This document shows positions 1-12,139 of a stretch of 64,000 nt of DNA, piece after piece. The DNA is from Tanypteryx hageni. Taxonomy: Eukaryota; Arthropoda; Insecta; Odonata; Petaluridae. Within the stretch, counting starts at the first letter, position 1. Each line of letters opens with the position of its first letter. The stretch covers positions 52,761,370 through 52,825,369 of the forward strand of contig CM054117.1 in NCBI GenBank assembly GCA_028673005.1, given 5' to 3'. The notes under the pieces were generated by a model. It was not told where the DNA came from. It saw nothing but the letters and a program-made list of their open reading frames with translations, and searched no databases. A program made the translations under genes and the position numbers.

Positions 1-465
1 CCTTATGAAACGGTCCTGCCTGTGCATGTGTATGCCCCCAACTAACAACTTTTGCATCAATGGACGAATTTTTGTGAAACTTGGTATGAGGCTCGTGCTG
101 CCAGGACCCACGTCCGGGCTATATTTATTTGGCAAAGATTGAAGTCCCGGGATCGATTCCAGGAACGTTTTTCCCTATTTTATTTACAATAGGAAGTCTC
201 AAATCCATCGTGCGGAGACGTTTTCTTTAATACTTAAAAATATCTTAAAATTGTGATATCGGAGAAAGGTTTGTAGTGTTATAAGGGAAAAAGAATGTAT
301 ATTATAATTTCTATCGCAGAATTTTGATAATTGATCGCATTTTCTTGAATTTCTACTAAAGTTTTGCTTTTTAAATTGCATTTTATCGGATTGCTGCCAT
401 GGAGACGATTACTACCGAACTAGGCTTGAGCATATACGAGTGAATAAATGGGTTATTTTCTTTTC
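1..465. repeat. Dispersed repeat, copy 1 (cut by window start)
   Basis: This segment aligns in the same orientation with 47100-47545. Shared blocks in the same order include AAATCCATCG, TAAAATATCTTA/TAAAAATATCTTA, AATTTCTATCG and a terminal TGTTGCCAT/TGCTGCCAT block. Small indels separate them and identity is moderate, so both are old copies. No coding frame is conserved between the copies. The family is not recognised by name. The left limit lies outside the window. Confidence 0.7.
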
Positions 466-2560
466 CACTCGACTACCCTTAAGCAAGAGACAGTTGATCC
501 ATACATATTAGCGTATAAACAGTAATATTTATTAAATTTGTTTATTAAAAAAAAATAAATGCAAAATATGTCAGAAAGGGATTTTGACATTGCTTTTAGT
601 ATTTTAAACCTGATAATGCTCGATTAATTTGTTTTCCAATTTTTCTCTATCATTGACAAACTATGAACTACAAGTGGTATTTATGGTATGAGAATTCCTT
701 GAAATGACTAACACATACTGAAACATTTCCTGTCAATATAGGTAATCAATTCAGGACGTCAACTTTGGGAAACCAGCCTGCATTAGTCCTGGTTTGGACT
801 TCTTGTTTCGTTTTAATTTGTCGAATCCTGCAATTAAAGCATTTTATTCACTTTTTTAAATTTTTTTATAGAATTCGAAGAATTATCAGAGGCGTAATTG
901 GGTGTTATGTCGCCTATGGAAAAATGTTTGGGAAACACATTGTATTATATAGAACACAATTTTGCTGCGTTTTGATAAAGAATAATAGCGTTTTTATTAA
1001 CAATAACTTTGGCGTTTTGAGTATTAAATTGAATCTTATTTCTGGGAAAATTAACTTTTAGTCTTTTTTCGGGAACGCTTGGCGCCTTTTGCAAGCGGCT
1101 CCTATGGCAAATCCGACCTTCGCCATACCCTAAACACGGCACTGGTTCACTTAGAAATTTTGCGAAGCCCAGATTCATATTTAGGGTACAACACAGCTTA
1201 CATCTGTGACGATCGACTGATAATAGCTTTAAAAAGAATGTTATTATTTTGAATCGACGCTGCTTCTGCTTTTTAGTTTGTTGCACATCTGCTCTCCCCA
1301 GAATTATTGTGGCTATTGGAACTACCCATTTTTTCAAATGTAAAAAAGTGATTCTTCAATGCAATTATGAAATATTTAAGGCCGATACAGTTTGGCGATT
1401 GACTCAACAGGCGCGTCTCGTATAATCTCATATGCTGAGGAAAATCTATAATATCAATTTGCATGCAGTATAAATTACTCGCGTGATTGACTGCAGTACG
1501 CAAGGCAATGCGACGGTCATTTCGCGGAACGATTTGACGCACAGCTGCGGAATATGCTTTCGCGTATAATTCCGCATATGCCCTCTCAATCACTCACTCA
1601 CTCATGGTTTCCCTTTAACTTACCTTTGATCCCTTCCGTAATGCGGATAATCACGAAGAATTTATAAATTATTGTAGATTATAGGATTAAAACGCTTCAG
1701 TAAGTAGATAGAACTGAATTTTTGAATTCCTATCACACACATGTAGGCATGATTTTGTATGCATATAAGTATTTCGTTGCTATCAGCCGGTCAATTTCTT
1801 TAATTTACACAAACATGTTTATGTAATTATTTATACATATACAAAATACATTACAAATCCTTTAAATCGGAAATTCTGCTCTGGTGCATCTTGGCATACT
1901 ATAACTCAGTTACTCAGTTAAATATCAATTCGAATGAGCGACAATTAAAAACATCATATCTAGCCATCTATTTTCATTGTGATTTTCATTGGTTATACCT
2001 TTCTTAAAGACTGAAGCATTGAAAACATCTTAAGTTATAGCAATAAGAAATCTGTGTCAGGTTTAATTGCGAAAAATTATTAATGGAATTTTTGTATTGT
2101 ATATTCATAAAAATTTAGCATAATGCCTTCATTTTTTTATTTTATAGTTTCGCATTAATAATTTTTCACTAATTGACTTTATTGGAGTGAATGAAATATC
2201 ATGTTTTATTTCAAAGATGGAAGGTTAGGGATCTTTCATTGAATTTGACGTTGAGATTTAAACAGTTTTCCGTGGTTTTTATAGAATATTATTCTTTTGA
2301 TGAATATTTCTTCTAAAACCCACCCAAATCTTTAAAGAGACTAGCACACACGTTGTGATTGAATTTAGTTTTTTATGAACATTGAAACAGTCTACTAATT
2401 GACACATAAAAGACCATTTCCGTCAGTTTAAAAAACTAACATATTAGAGACAATTTTAATCTAACGAAAAATTGCCCAAAAGTTCTCTATTTAATGATTG
2501 ATGGCGACAACGTAGAGCACTAAAATTTCCTTCGCAAATTAAAAACCACAATCCATTCCG
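466..2560. other. AT-rich sequence, no supported gene
   Basis: Two overlapping minus-strand open frames (945-1337 and 1273-1593) are the longest. They contain no recognisable domain and have ordinary AT-rich composition. I see no tRNA, clear transposon end or simple repeat here. Confidence 0.6.
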
Positions 2561-2613
2561 TAGAATTTTGTCCGTATTATTTCATACTGGATTACTTTTG
2601 AGCATACGCACGC

Positions 2614-2670
2614 TATATAAGAAGTTCATATCGAGTAAACACGGCGCTCTGCGAACGTGGACTTCAGTCT
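2614..2670 (+). promoter_or_regulatory. Possible core promoter elements (weak)
   Basis: A TATATAA box (2614-2620) is followed by an arthropod-type initiator TCAGTC (2664-2669). The spacing of about 50 bp is longer than the usual 25-30 bp, so the two may not work together. The 110 bp downstream is CpG-bearing and less AT-rich than its surroundings. A short (GA)n run follows at about 2820-2840. No coding exon was recognised downstream. Confidence 0.12.
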
Positions 2671-3109
2671 GCGTTTTAACTTTTAACGAATTAAGACTTC
2701 CGAACGACGCCAGTCGTAGCACAATTCGAACCCCTGTGCCTCCGAGGACTGGAGACGACGACACGCTAAGCCCATTAAGATCGTTGGGGTAGGCACGCAA
2801 TTGTCCAACAGAGAGAGAACAAAAGAGAGAGAGAGAGAGCGTGTATAAGAAAGCGAGAGAGGAAAAGAGGCTTTTCAGAAAATTATCCCACAATTACCTC
2901 AAAACTTCGCGGAGATATAGCGAGACGAGAGTTACGTCATAATGTCTATTTTATTATTGCATATTTTTTCATTCGACGTCCCGCCTTGCGTAATCTCATG
3001 TAAGGTTATTCGGTTCGGAAGCCCTTCGTGGGCAAACTTTGAACGCAGCCCGTCTACGGGGAATAGAAGTTGTGCGAGCGAGAGGAACTGGCCGAAGCAC
3101 GAGTTGTTG

Positions 3110-4070
3110 CAGTAGGGACTTAAAAGCGGGAGAAGAGGAAGAGCTGATTAATTAGGTGGGGAATAGAGGCAGAAGGATAGGAAAAGAGTTGCAAAAAAGA
3201 GGGAAGGAGAAGGAAAGAGGAAAATATAGAAGAGATGAGAATAGGAGAAGACGCAAAGAGAAGGGAACTAGTAATGGTAGGGATAGTGAGCATCGGGAGG
3301 GAAATATGGAGAATGGGAAACGAAAACATTAAGCGGAACGGGAATTATAATAGCGGAGTAAGAAGCATGGCATAGTAGAAGTCTGTTGTGAAGAATGTAC
3401 AAAATTCGAAGTTAGTTTAGTCAACGCTAGTGTTTTCCAAGTCCGAATATTGCATTTGATTCATTAATGGTGCCACAAAAATTCTCATTATAGAGAAATT
3501 ATCGTGATTGGCGGACTTGGCATTACATTGTTGTGGATATGGGAATATGAATGGATACGGAGAAATTAAAGAAATTGATGGGGGCAGAGGAGTAGAAAGA
3601 ATAAAAATGGAAAGAGGGAACAGGCGAAAAGTGTATATTAGCCCGAAGTGGGAGATTTTGAAGTTAAGGAGTTTAGTAGTAAAAGTGTCTAGTGTAATGA
3701 ATTGGAGTAGGAGGACCATGCGCTTGGCGAATGCGGCTTACGGATTACAAGTAAACAAAGGGAAGAGGATCGGGAAAGAAAAAAAGAAATGCGTTTAAAA
3801 ATGCGAAATCATATAAATGTGCGATTTTAAGATGGGATAGAAAAATTAGGAGGAATGAGTAAGAATAAAACTTCGCTTTGAGGTAAGAGGTAGAGGGAAA
3901 CATGAATATGGTAAGAATTGAAAGTAACAAGAAGAAACGCCAGGTAGAAGTGATCTGTATAATTAGAATTTTGAAGTTGGAAATATATGAGTAGTAGGTC
4001 GTTGTGGTTTGCAGGAACGTCTTTGAAAAAATTCTTCGAAACAATTATTAGAGAAACAACTCTTCGAAAA
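3110..4070. repeat. Degenerate purine-rich tract on the + strand
   Basis: The + strand is dominated by short GGAG, AGAG and GAAA runs with scattered pyrimidines, strongest at 3110-3350 and 3560-3800. The minus strand is therefore pyrimidine-rich and nearly stop-free, which explains several 70-100 codon open frames there. No protein homology is seen. Confidence 0.75.
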
Positions 4071-4077
4071 ATCAATC

Positions 4078-4385
4078 CTTCATCTACATCTACATTATAC
4101 CCTGCAAGTCACCTTTTCGGTGGATGGCAGGGGGTGCAGTGCACCAAGGGTCCATAGTTTTCCTACGTCATCTTTTTCTATTATGGTCTCTTATCGTCCT
4201 AGGGAAAAACGATCCTCTATATCGCTCCGTTCTACAATCAATCTCGCGAATCTTATCATCACTGTCCTGCCTTCCGAAATACGTCGGGCTTCTGATAAGT
4301 CCTACTACCTCATTCGCTAGTCCCTCCGACATAAATCCTTCGAAAAACACAATCCAACAACTCAACCAAATCTAATCCATCTAAC
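4078..4385 (-). repeat. Dispersed repeat starting in a CATCTA run
   Basis: The segment opens with a short (CATCTA)n run and a block reading CCCTGCAAGTCACC, then TGGCAGGGGGTGC. Arthropod genomes carry a dispersed family with this opening (a CATCTA run, a GCAAGYCACC block, then a TGGCRGAGGGT block); I recall it from memory and did not search. A 66-codon minus-strand frame (4168-4365) crosses it, but I assign no function. Orientation is a guess based on simple-repeat tails usually marking a 3' end. Confidence 0.5.
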
Positions 4386-4559
4386 TGTCAAAATGTTCGA
4401 ACCTACCAACAGTGCTTATGATTTTTTTATGTGGAATCGTCCACAGTGTTAGCTATTAATTTATCCGAATTATATATTATAATGTTTTCAAAAGATAGTA
4501 CATTTTACTGTTAGAAGATCTGCCGCGTTTAAACACTTCGAATTATTTTTAAGCTCGTC

Positions 4560-5400
4560 GGTTACTTTTTCGAGACCTCACACTCTCTACCTCTAAGTAG
4601 AAAGAGGGAGTAAAAAAGAGAAGCGGTTGAGTGTCGAATGCCGGCCGAGTTCAAAAACTCCCTCTTTCTGTCTCCATGCTCTTATCTTGTTCTCTCCCTC
4701 TTTCATTCAGAGCTTCACGGGGCGAATGTCCAAAGAGGGAGAGAGAGAGGAAGGAGAGAGAAGGGATAGGGGGAGAGAGCAGGAGATAGGGTGGAGGAGA
4801 AGTGTGAGGGAGAGGGAAGGAGGGAGCGGGAAGGAGGGAGCGGGAAGGAGGGAGAGGGAAGGAGGGAGAGGGAAGGAGGGAGAGGGAAGGAGGGAGAGGG
4901 AAGGAGGGAGAGGGAAGGAGGGAGAGGGAAGGAGGGAGAGGGAAGGAGGGAGCGGGAAGGAGGGAGAGGGAAGGAGGGAGAGGGAAGGAGGGAGAGGGAA
5001 GGAGGGAGAGGGAAGGAGGTAGAGGGAAGGAGGGAGCGGGAAGGAGGGAGAGGGAAGGAGGGAGCGGGAAGGAGGGAGAGGGAAGGAGGGAGAGGGAAGG
5101 AGGGAGAGGGAAGGAGGGAGCGGGAAGGAGGGAGAGGGAAGGAGGGAGAGGGAAGGAGGGAGAGGGAAGGAGGGAGAGGGAAGGAGGGAGAGGGAAGGAG
5201 GGAGAGGGAGGAGGAAGGTACACGAGCTTCTTAAACGATGCTTTTTCCGTTGCCTCAGTTTGAACGGCAACCACACACACGCCTATTCTTTCTCTCTCTC
5301 TCTCTCTCGCTCTTTTCCAGTTGCCATTTCAATCTCTCTATTCTTTCTCTTTCTCTCTCCCTTATTCTTCCTCGTCTTGTATGGCTTTCTCTCCTCTCAC
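4560..5400. other. Purine tract / short core / pyrimidine tract
   Basis: Purine-rich sequence and the minisatellite occupy about 4730-5218. A short mixed core with CpGs lies at 5219-5280. A pyrimidine tract starting with (TC)n runs from 5287 to about 5400. This is the first of several loci with the same order. Confidence 0.6.
4813..5212. repeat. 14-bp minisatellite, about 28 copies
   Basis: The unit is MGGGAAGGAGGGAG with M = A or C. Units carrying C start at 4827, 4841, 4953, 5037, 5065 and 5121. All are exact multiples of 14 apart, so the array has no indels. The only other clear substitution is a G-to-T at about 5020. Each pair of units has four runs of at least three G, matching a G-quadruplex pattern, and the strand is all purine but for the C variants. 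The unit holds no stop in any frame, so 130-209 codon frames cross it on both strands; these are not genes. Confidence 0.97.
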
Positions 5401-7560
5401 TCTTCCATCGAATTTAGCTCGGGGGAAAATCCGATTGGAAAACTGCCCCTTGCCCTCGCTTATCGATTGGGCACCAGTCGATTGGGAACAGCAATCGAAC
5501 AGATTTTAATTTTTTCCGCTTATGACTTCGAGATTTGGGCCTCCGTAATGGATTTCGCTATCCGATTCGATATATCAAAATTGGCGAATTGCTCGATTAA
5601 AATTTGGTCGCAATTGCAATGCTGAACGCTCGTGTACTAAAGCAATTTTTGCGGATTAACTGCAGACATTGAAAGCAGAAATAAAAACACGTTTAAGCTC
5701 GCTAATTATGTTTTTGGAAGTGCGGTTTCCGTTTTTTCGTTTTGTCTACGGATAAAATTTGCAAAACAGTCTGTCGCCATTATTTTAATGCACATAGATT
5801 TTTAGTGGCCTTTACCAATATTGAGCAGTTGATCCGACTCGAGGACCGTCGCTAGTGGAAACCTAGTGAATTATAAGCTTCCATTAATGTTGATGGTGTC
5901 CTCGCATAATGGAAATGGCCGAAATTTTAAAGGCTCATGAATAATAAAATGTATCCTCTCCGGATGGGCACTTTAAACTAGCATGTGCTCTCCACTCTAT
6001 TAATTTTTATTTGGTCTTAATGTAAGGATGTCTTTTCCCCGGCTTTTTATACTAAAGTCCTCAATTAAAATAAATAATATATCTCCTATAGCCACGAACA
6101 ATTGAATCGACTGTACTGAAAACGATTGTGGACTTTTAAAGATTAATTGTACGTCATCGTTATAAATTCTAACAAAAGATTTCATTTTAGAATCAGGGAT
6201 AGGCGGATTACTATTGAATAAAAATAAATGAAAATTCACACCGTAAATATCTCCATTGATCGCAATTACATAAATTATTTTCCGCTGAAGGTCACAGAGT
6301 TTTAGTTTAAAAGCGACCTTGACCGTTTCATGGCAATTTGAGCTGCCTCAATAACTACATTGTGCTTGCAATTAGTTGATGCTAATTATATTTTTAAAAC
6401 TATTTCTGACTGAAAATTATCGTAGATTCTGTTCTGTAATTATCGTAATTTTAACCAGAGCACTGTATTTGTACTCCATTACTAAATTTTACAATGAAGC
6501 CGCCTTAAAAAGGTGTAATATAGTCCTAAATCTGGATGGGATTATTGTATTTCTAACATTTTTACACGGTCGTTTTATTTTCGCTAAGTTCTATGGCTCT
6601 TTTCCATTGGAGTCGAGATCAAATATATTATTACGTTAAGTCCATTATATGAGTCACCGAGAAATGAGTACAAACAGCTGACGAGCTATTACGTTTTTAT
6701 GATAGAAGTCTAATTGACCTCTCATTTAACAGCTGGGAACACGCCAAATTGCAGTGCTCTATGTTGTAATTTTATGAGATTGAGATATGAGAAATCTTAA
6801 GGACGCTCATGCGATGTCGCATTAACGTTTAAAGTTAGTGACACCTTGGCCATATCAAAGACTCTTGAATAAACATCTAGGTAATATTTTTCGCTCCATC
6901 TGTCAACAGTACCTGCCTGAAAAGGATACTTTACACGGAGTCAATTTGATTAATCTTTAAATCGAATCAACGCAGTAATATGCATATAAACTGTAAAAGT
7001 TGCCGGGATATGATTTCTTTATTTTTGCGCCACTTAATGTGAGCATAAAAATAAAAAATAACCTCGCACTCGTTGAAAAATTGGCAATGTTTCGTCCCGT
7101 CGCGTCACATGATGTAATCTTCCAAAGCTTCTCCCAAGAAACGGAGTATCGATACGGGCTCCTTCCCATCACTTATTTCTCCATCAACTAATCTTTAACA
7201 ACTCCTGCACGTTATAAATCACTTCGCCCACCACTGTGTATAACGCGTAGGCTCGTTAAATGATCGAATCCATGCACTGTCCTATTCTCGGGGGGAACAC
7301 CTGGCGTCGCTCATACCCTCAGCCTTAAGTGATTCATCCTGGGTTGATTGATTGCCCCTTTCCCCTCCTCTCTCTCTCTCTCTCTCAAACCCACTCGAAA
7401 GAGATTTTTTCGCAAAAAAAGATAATTACAGAGATAAAAAGACGATGTTTTAATCTCGTAAAAATAATATTTTGTTTTATTTTCCCACCATAAGCGCGTA
7501 GGCGTGCCGGAACTTGTTATGCATTAAAGGGAGAAGCGAAACTCGTTCCCTCCACAGGTG
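5400..7560. other. AT-rich sequence, no supported gene
   Basis: I see no domain-bearing frame, RNA gene or transposon end. A pure (TC)n run occurs at about 7370-7387 within a short pyrimidine tract. Frames of 60-90 codons at 6000-6640 and 6957-7191 are unremarkable. Confidence 0.55.
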
Positions 7561-8239
7561 TGTGAGAGGGATGAAATAATTAATCAGGGAGGCGTGGAGG
7601 CGGGCAACGGCTGCAGTCGGCGGCGGAGGTGGTTTGGGGGAGGCCTATATGGGGGTCGTGGTCGAGGCGGTTGATGTCAGGAAATAGGAGGCGGGACGTG
7701 AAGAGGAAGTATCTACGGAATGCGCAAAGAGGCGTCGAGGAGCCTTTTGTCGTATATAGGGCGAGGTGGATTAAGCGAGAGGCCGGGTTAGGAAGATGGC
7801 GGGAAAAAGTTGAGAGGGTGAAGAGAGAGAGAGAGGGGATGAGGGAAGAAGATGGGGCGAGAGGAAGTTCGATTGAAAGAGAGGGAGAGCAGGAGAAACA
7901 GGGAGATATAAGAGTAGAGGGAGTGGGATAGAGATCGGAGGGGAGGAGAGAGAAAGGATTGAGGAGAGAAAGGTGGAGAGAACGGATAGAAAGACGGATT
8001 GAGATGAAGAGACAAGACCGAAGGAAGAGATTAGAAGAAAGAGTGGGGAGATGGAGTTAGAGGAAGAACGAGGAAGTTTTATGGAAGGATTGAGAGAGGT
8101 AGAGCAGGAGGGGGAAAGAGGTCGAGATATAGGAAGAAATTGGGATTGAAAGGGAGGGATAGAACTGAGATGTAGGGAAAGGATTATAGAGGATGAGAGA
8201 GAGAGAGAGGGTGGGACGGAGAGAAGAAGAGAAAGCTAG

Positions 8240-8286
<47 letters not shown>

Positions 8287-8760
8287 TATGGATAGATTGA
8301 TTAATTGTCTTTTATTCGGGGCGAGATTGGGACTGTGCAGTCCTCCCTTCCTCCTAACACCAATTCCATTTCATATGATTGAGGTGGAGGGAGAGAGATT
8401 GGAAAGGAGGAATGGGATTGCAACGTAGGAAAAAATTTGAGAGAAAGAGAAAGTGAGAGGCGGAGAGGAGAGAAAGTTGAGAGAGAGGGAACGAGAGAAG
8501 GATCGCTAAGGATTGTGAAGGATCGGAAGAAGATAAATTGAGATGCAGGAAAAGGATCGGGGATAAAGAGAGGCGGAGAGGGGGGAAGTTAGAGAGAGAG
8601 ATAGGATTGGGACGGAGGGAGAGAATCTGAGGAAAAGAGAAAGAGGAAGAGCGGGTGAGATAGGAAGAGAAAGAAGGAGAGGAGAGGGCTGTTGTTTGTG
8701 TAGAGGTGGGATGAGTGTGGAGAGAAGAGTGTGAAAAGAGCGAGAGTGGATTGAGATGGA
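7560..8760. repeat. Long degenerate purine tract, + strand
   Basis: About 1.2 kb of the + strand is made of GAGA, GGAG, GGAAG and AGAGG motifs with few pyrimidines. It looks like a degraded microsatellite field. It contains a pure (TA)n to (GA)n transition at 8238-8287. Open frames over it are compositional artefacts. Confidence 0.85.
8238..8287. repeat. (TA)n followed by (GA)n microsatellite
   Basis: About 28 bp of alternating TA runs directly into about 20 bp of alternating GA, then ATATGG. Both parts are uninterrupted. Confidence 0.95.
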
Positions 8761-8764
8761 TAGT

Positions 8765-8990
8765 TTAACAGGTTGCGGCCGCCAGGGTGGATCGTAAGGG
8801 GGTTACCTCTCCGGCGGTTTGTTCTCTCGGAGTGGCTACAAGGGTGTCCAGAATGGTGCCTAGACTGCTGCCCAGACTGCTGCCCGTGTTCCCGCTTGCA
8901 CTTAATGAAACTCTGAGTGAAGAATACCTCCCAGGCGCGCGGTTTCACTGTGCGGCCGGGAAGTCTTTGTTGCAGGCGCAATGAACCTGA
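8765..8990. other. GC-rich, CpG-bearing patch between opposite skews
   Basis: This 225-bp patch has clearly higher GC than its surroundings. It contains a NotI-type GCGGCCGC site and a 12-bp direct duplication (AGACTGCTGCCC twice, about 8859-8882). To its left the + strand is purine-rich for 1.2 kb; to its right it is pyrimidine-rich to about 9135. Both strands are open across it. On the minus strand a GAGAG/GTAACC donor-like junction lies at about 8806-8816. It could be a promoter-like element or an exon; there is no homology to decide. Confidence 0.4.
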
Positions 8991-9149
8991 CCCCTTTCTC
9001 CATCAGTGCTGTTACATCTCCCTTTCCACGCCTCCGGCTATCCCTCGTCTTTCGTATATTCCTCCTCCTGCGATTCTGTTCTTTTTCTCTGTTTCTCTCT
9101 ACTTCTTCTATTTCTTTGTTTACGCCGTTATATAATATATATATATGGC

Positions 9150-9825
9150 TTAAAAAATATGCTCGTCTGTGACGAGTGACAGTTTTTAGTTGACGAGTAA
9201 AAAATTCATTAGAGCAGTTTCAGTTCAATCAGCAATTATTTATACGTTATACCTATTATTGAATTGAAATATGTGGAAAAATTGCCAAGCTACTTAAAAT
9301 GTTGCGGCCGCTAGGAAGTAGCTAACTACATATAGCCACTTCTACAAGCACGATCAGGGGATTCCCCTACGTTGTGCATGCCTTTAAGCCGGTTTTACAC
9401 TGAGAGACACATGCAAAGAAACGGATAATTTTCTTGTGTCGACTAGTTCGACGGGTTTCAGGTTCGGAGCAGCAACGATTCCTAGCGGCGTGTTCCACCG
9501 TTCGAGACATAGAAAATAACGGCAGTTTGTACACTTTTTCCTCATTGTAAAATGTGTACATTAGGTTAGCTATTAAATATTATTCGAGAGGTGTGTATCA
9601 ATTTTTAACACGTTATCAAACTTTAAAACACCATTTTCTTAATTGGATTAATTTTTTCTTCTGGGATATATCCTATGAAAAATATCGATATATCACTATC
9701 CCTTCCCTAGAATAACATCGTTCTTTACATTTGTTGTGACTCCTATGTCAGTCGGTTATAACTTATCATTTGCCACCGCAACAAAATTGGACGATTTTAC
9801 AATATTTATGCCCTCAAAGGTTATT
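9150..9825. other. No supported feature; probable 5' flank of hAT copy
   Basis: The sequence is AT-rich with a second GCGGCCGC site at about 9304. The 5' terminus of the hAT element that follows should lie here, but no terminal inverted repeat could be matched to the candidate 3' end at 12.2-12.3 kb. Confidence 0.4.
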
Positions 9826-9829
9826 TATG

Positions 9830-11880
9830 ATGGCACAGAAGAAACTATTTGACTATTTTAACAAAATTGATTCTACATTCTACTAGTGTTAGAACTAATA
9901 AAGTGTGTGACTATGATTTAAGTGTTCCCCTATCTTCAAATGCTTTAATCCAAGGTAGCTGTAGGCCTGCTGAGTCATGTTCATCTAATGATTCCCCAGT
10001 TCCAAAGACGGTTAAGAGTTGCAAAAGGAAATTTCTTGCTAAGTGGAAAAAGGAGTTTCCTTGGCTTCAATATGAAAGTGGTGTGGCAAGGTGTTCTGTT
10101 TGTCCACAATTTAACCATTTATGTGATAGTTCTTCTCGTGTAGTTGTCGGCTTTACAGAACCATTTAGAGATGAAACTTTCAAGTTTCATAATATTTCAG
10201 GCCCACATATCAGGTGCATGGAAGGATTAAATGCTGAAGAACATCGTGTAAAACACTGCACTGGCAAAGTGTGTAAAAAATTGATGAGAAAATGTTTTAG
10301 TATTTAGAAATATGTTTCAACATATGTTACCACATTGCAAAAAACAATAATACTTTCAGTGATATGAAAGATCTTGTCGATGTAACAAATAAATTGAAGG
10401 TTGGAGTTTTGGATGAATACACGAAAAACAAACAGTGTAAAGAATCCATACACCACATAGCTCATTGTTTAAAAGAAAGCATTGTTGCAGATATCAGAGC
10501 ATCAGAGTTTTTCCATTTTGTTAGATGGTTCAACTGATAGATCAAAAACAGAAGAAATCATAATTTATGTAAGATACATAAGTGATGGTGGTCTCAATGA
10601 GTCTATCTTGGCTATTGCTCTCTTGGAAAGTAGTACTCCTTCTGGTTACCTAGACAGCATCGACAAAGAGCTGAATAAGATACACTTGGACTGGAGAAAT
10701 GGAAAATGTCTTGTTGAACTGGAAACAGATGGAGCACCTCTCATGGTCAGAGCTTTTAGTGGTTTGGCAACAAAAATGAAAGCATGTGCAGGACATATTA
10801 CAACTATACATTGTGTTGCACACAAGTTACAATTAAGTGTTCTAAAGTCACTAAACGGAGCCCCATATATTGAGGAAATTCACCATTGTTTGATTGCAAT
10901 TTTCAAGTTTTATAATAATTCAAGTAAAAAACACAAAAAGTTGGCTGAAACTGCAGAAGTTTTAACAACAAACTGCTAAAGCTACAATAAGTACACATTG
11001 TACGGTGGGTAGCCAGCTAACTAGGGACAATCAAAGCTGTCATTACAGACTGGATTTCCTTAGAAATACAGCTAGAGATTGTGAGTTGTGCTAAGAACAG
11101 TGATAGCAACAAGGCAAAAGGTATATTAAAGTTACTGAAAAATTACCGATTCATTAGAACTCAGCACTTCCTTTATGATTTCCTGTTCCTTTTGAAGATG
11201 CTGCCTTTGTTGTTTCAAATGACAGATTTACTACTTAAACAAGTGCAAATGCATGTTAATAGCACATTGGCCAATATTGAAGAGCTAAAAGATAATCCAG
11301 TTGCACTGGAAGAACAATTTATGAAATCTACATTTATGAAAGGCTTGTTTAATGAAGTGCAGCTTATGAAAATTGAAAAAGGACAAAATATTTGTATCAG
11401 ATATGAATAAAATAATTGAGGATGGAATTAAAGCAATAAAGCAGAGATTTTTGAAAATTGCTACAAATGAGGAATTAAAAGCCATTTCAGTTAATGATAC
11501 ATTTATTTGGCCCAAAACCTCCTTAGAGGGGTTTGGTAATAAAGGAGTAACTACTCTTGTGTCTCATCACGTGGACCTTCTGTATGACAGCAGCAAAGAA
11601 GACAAAGTGAATATAACTGAGAAAGGGTTAGATGAGTGGTATGAGTTCAAAATGTGTGCTCAAGATTTGTGTTTGAAGGATTTATTGTCAAAAGCAGTGT
11701 CATACAGTGATCGTTTTCCTGTTCTATCAAAATTTCTCAAAATAGTCTGAATTTTACCTGCATCCATAGCTAGCTGGGAACGGGACTTCAGCCAGATGGA
11801 CTTAATAAAACATAAATTCAGGTCATCACTAAATGGTCCCCCTCTGTCACCGTTTAAACCTGATAAGTGAACCTGATAAG
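9830..11880 (+). pseudogene. Decayed hAT transposase (ZNF862/KIAA1586-like)
   Basis: An ATG at 9830 opens with MAQKKLFDYFNK, a start typical of this hAT family, but meets a stop after 18 codons. The frame then moves to 9849-10307, holding a BED/TTF-like finger (KRKFLAKWKKEFPWL, then CSVC). 10482-10979 carries the RNase H-like core with LLDGSTD, ETDGAP and HCVAHKLQL, consistent with catalytic acidic residues. VRWVA of the hAT insertion region survives near 10998-11012 in another frame. 11081-11410 and 11373-11750 continue in further frames. The dimerisation block SIASWERDFSQMD lies near 11766-11804. At least four frame breaks or stops make it inactive. Family placement is from motif memory; the hAT assignment is firm. 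Confidence 0.88.
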
Positions 11881-12139
11881 ACCATAGACAAGTGGTATTT
11901 TAGTGCAAAAACTGTAAGACATGTTCAAGGTCATAAACACCATGCCTCTGGAAGTGGTATTTTGACACCTAAGGAGATATGAATAGCAAGTTTCATTGAA
12001 CAATGGCTTGCTCATGGTCTTGTGTCACTGATAATATGCATGAGTTTTTCATAGTAATTTTCATGTAGACTGATGTACGTACATACAAATATATTTTGTG
12101 TAATGTACTTGGTTGAATATTGATATTTATATCTGGCAA

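Noticed and set aside
140..175. GGGATCGATTCC as a tRNA B box
   Set aside because: No A box upstream at the right distance, and the stretch is part of the dispersed repeat shared with 47.1 kb.
945..1593. Two minus-strand frames (130 and 106 codons)
   Set aside because: They overlap in different registers, have no domain and share the local AT-rich composition.
2614..2670. TATA box and TCAGTC as a confident promoter
   Set aside because: Spacing of about 50 bp is outside the normal range; kept only as a weak candidate.
4627..5280. Four overlapping 131-209 codon frames on both strands (Pro/Ser/Leu- or Gly/Glu/Arg-rich proteins)
   Set aside because: They are translations of the 14-bp minisatellite, which has no stop codon in any frame.
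8589..8981. 130-codon minus frame as a gene
   Set aside because: The GC-rich part could be an exon, but the C-terminal half is a tract artefact and there is no ATG at the frame start.
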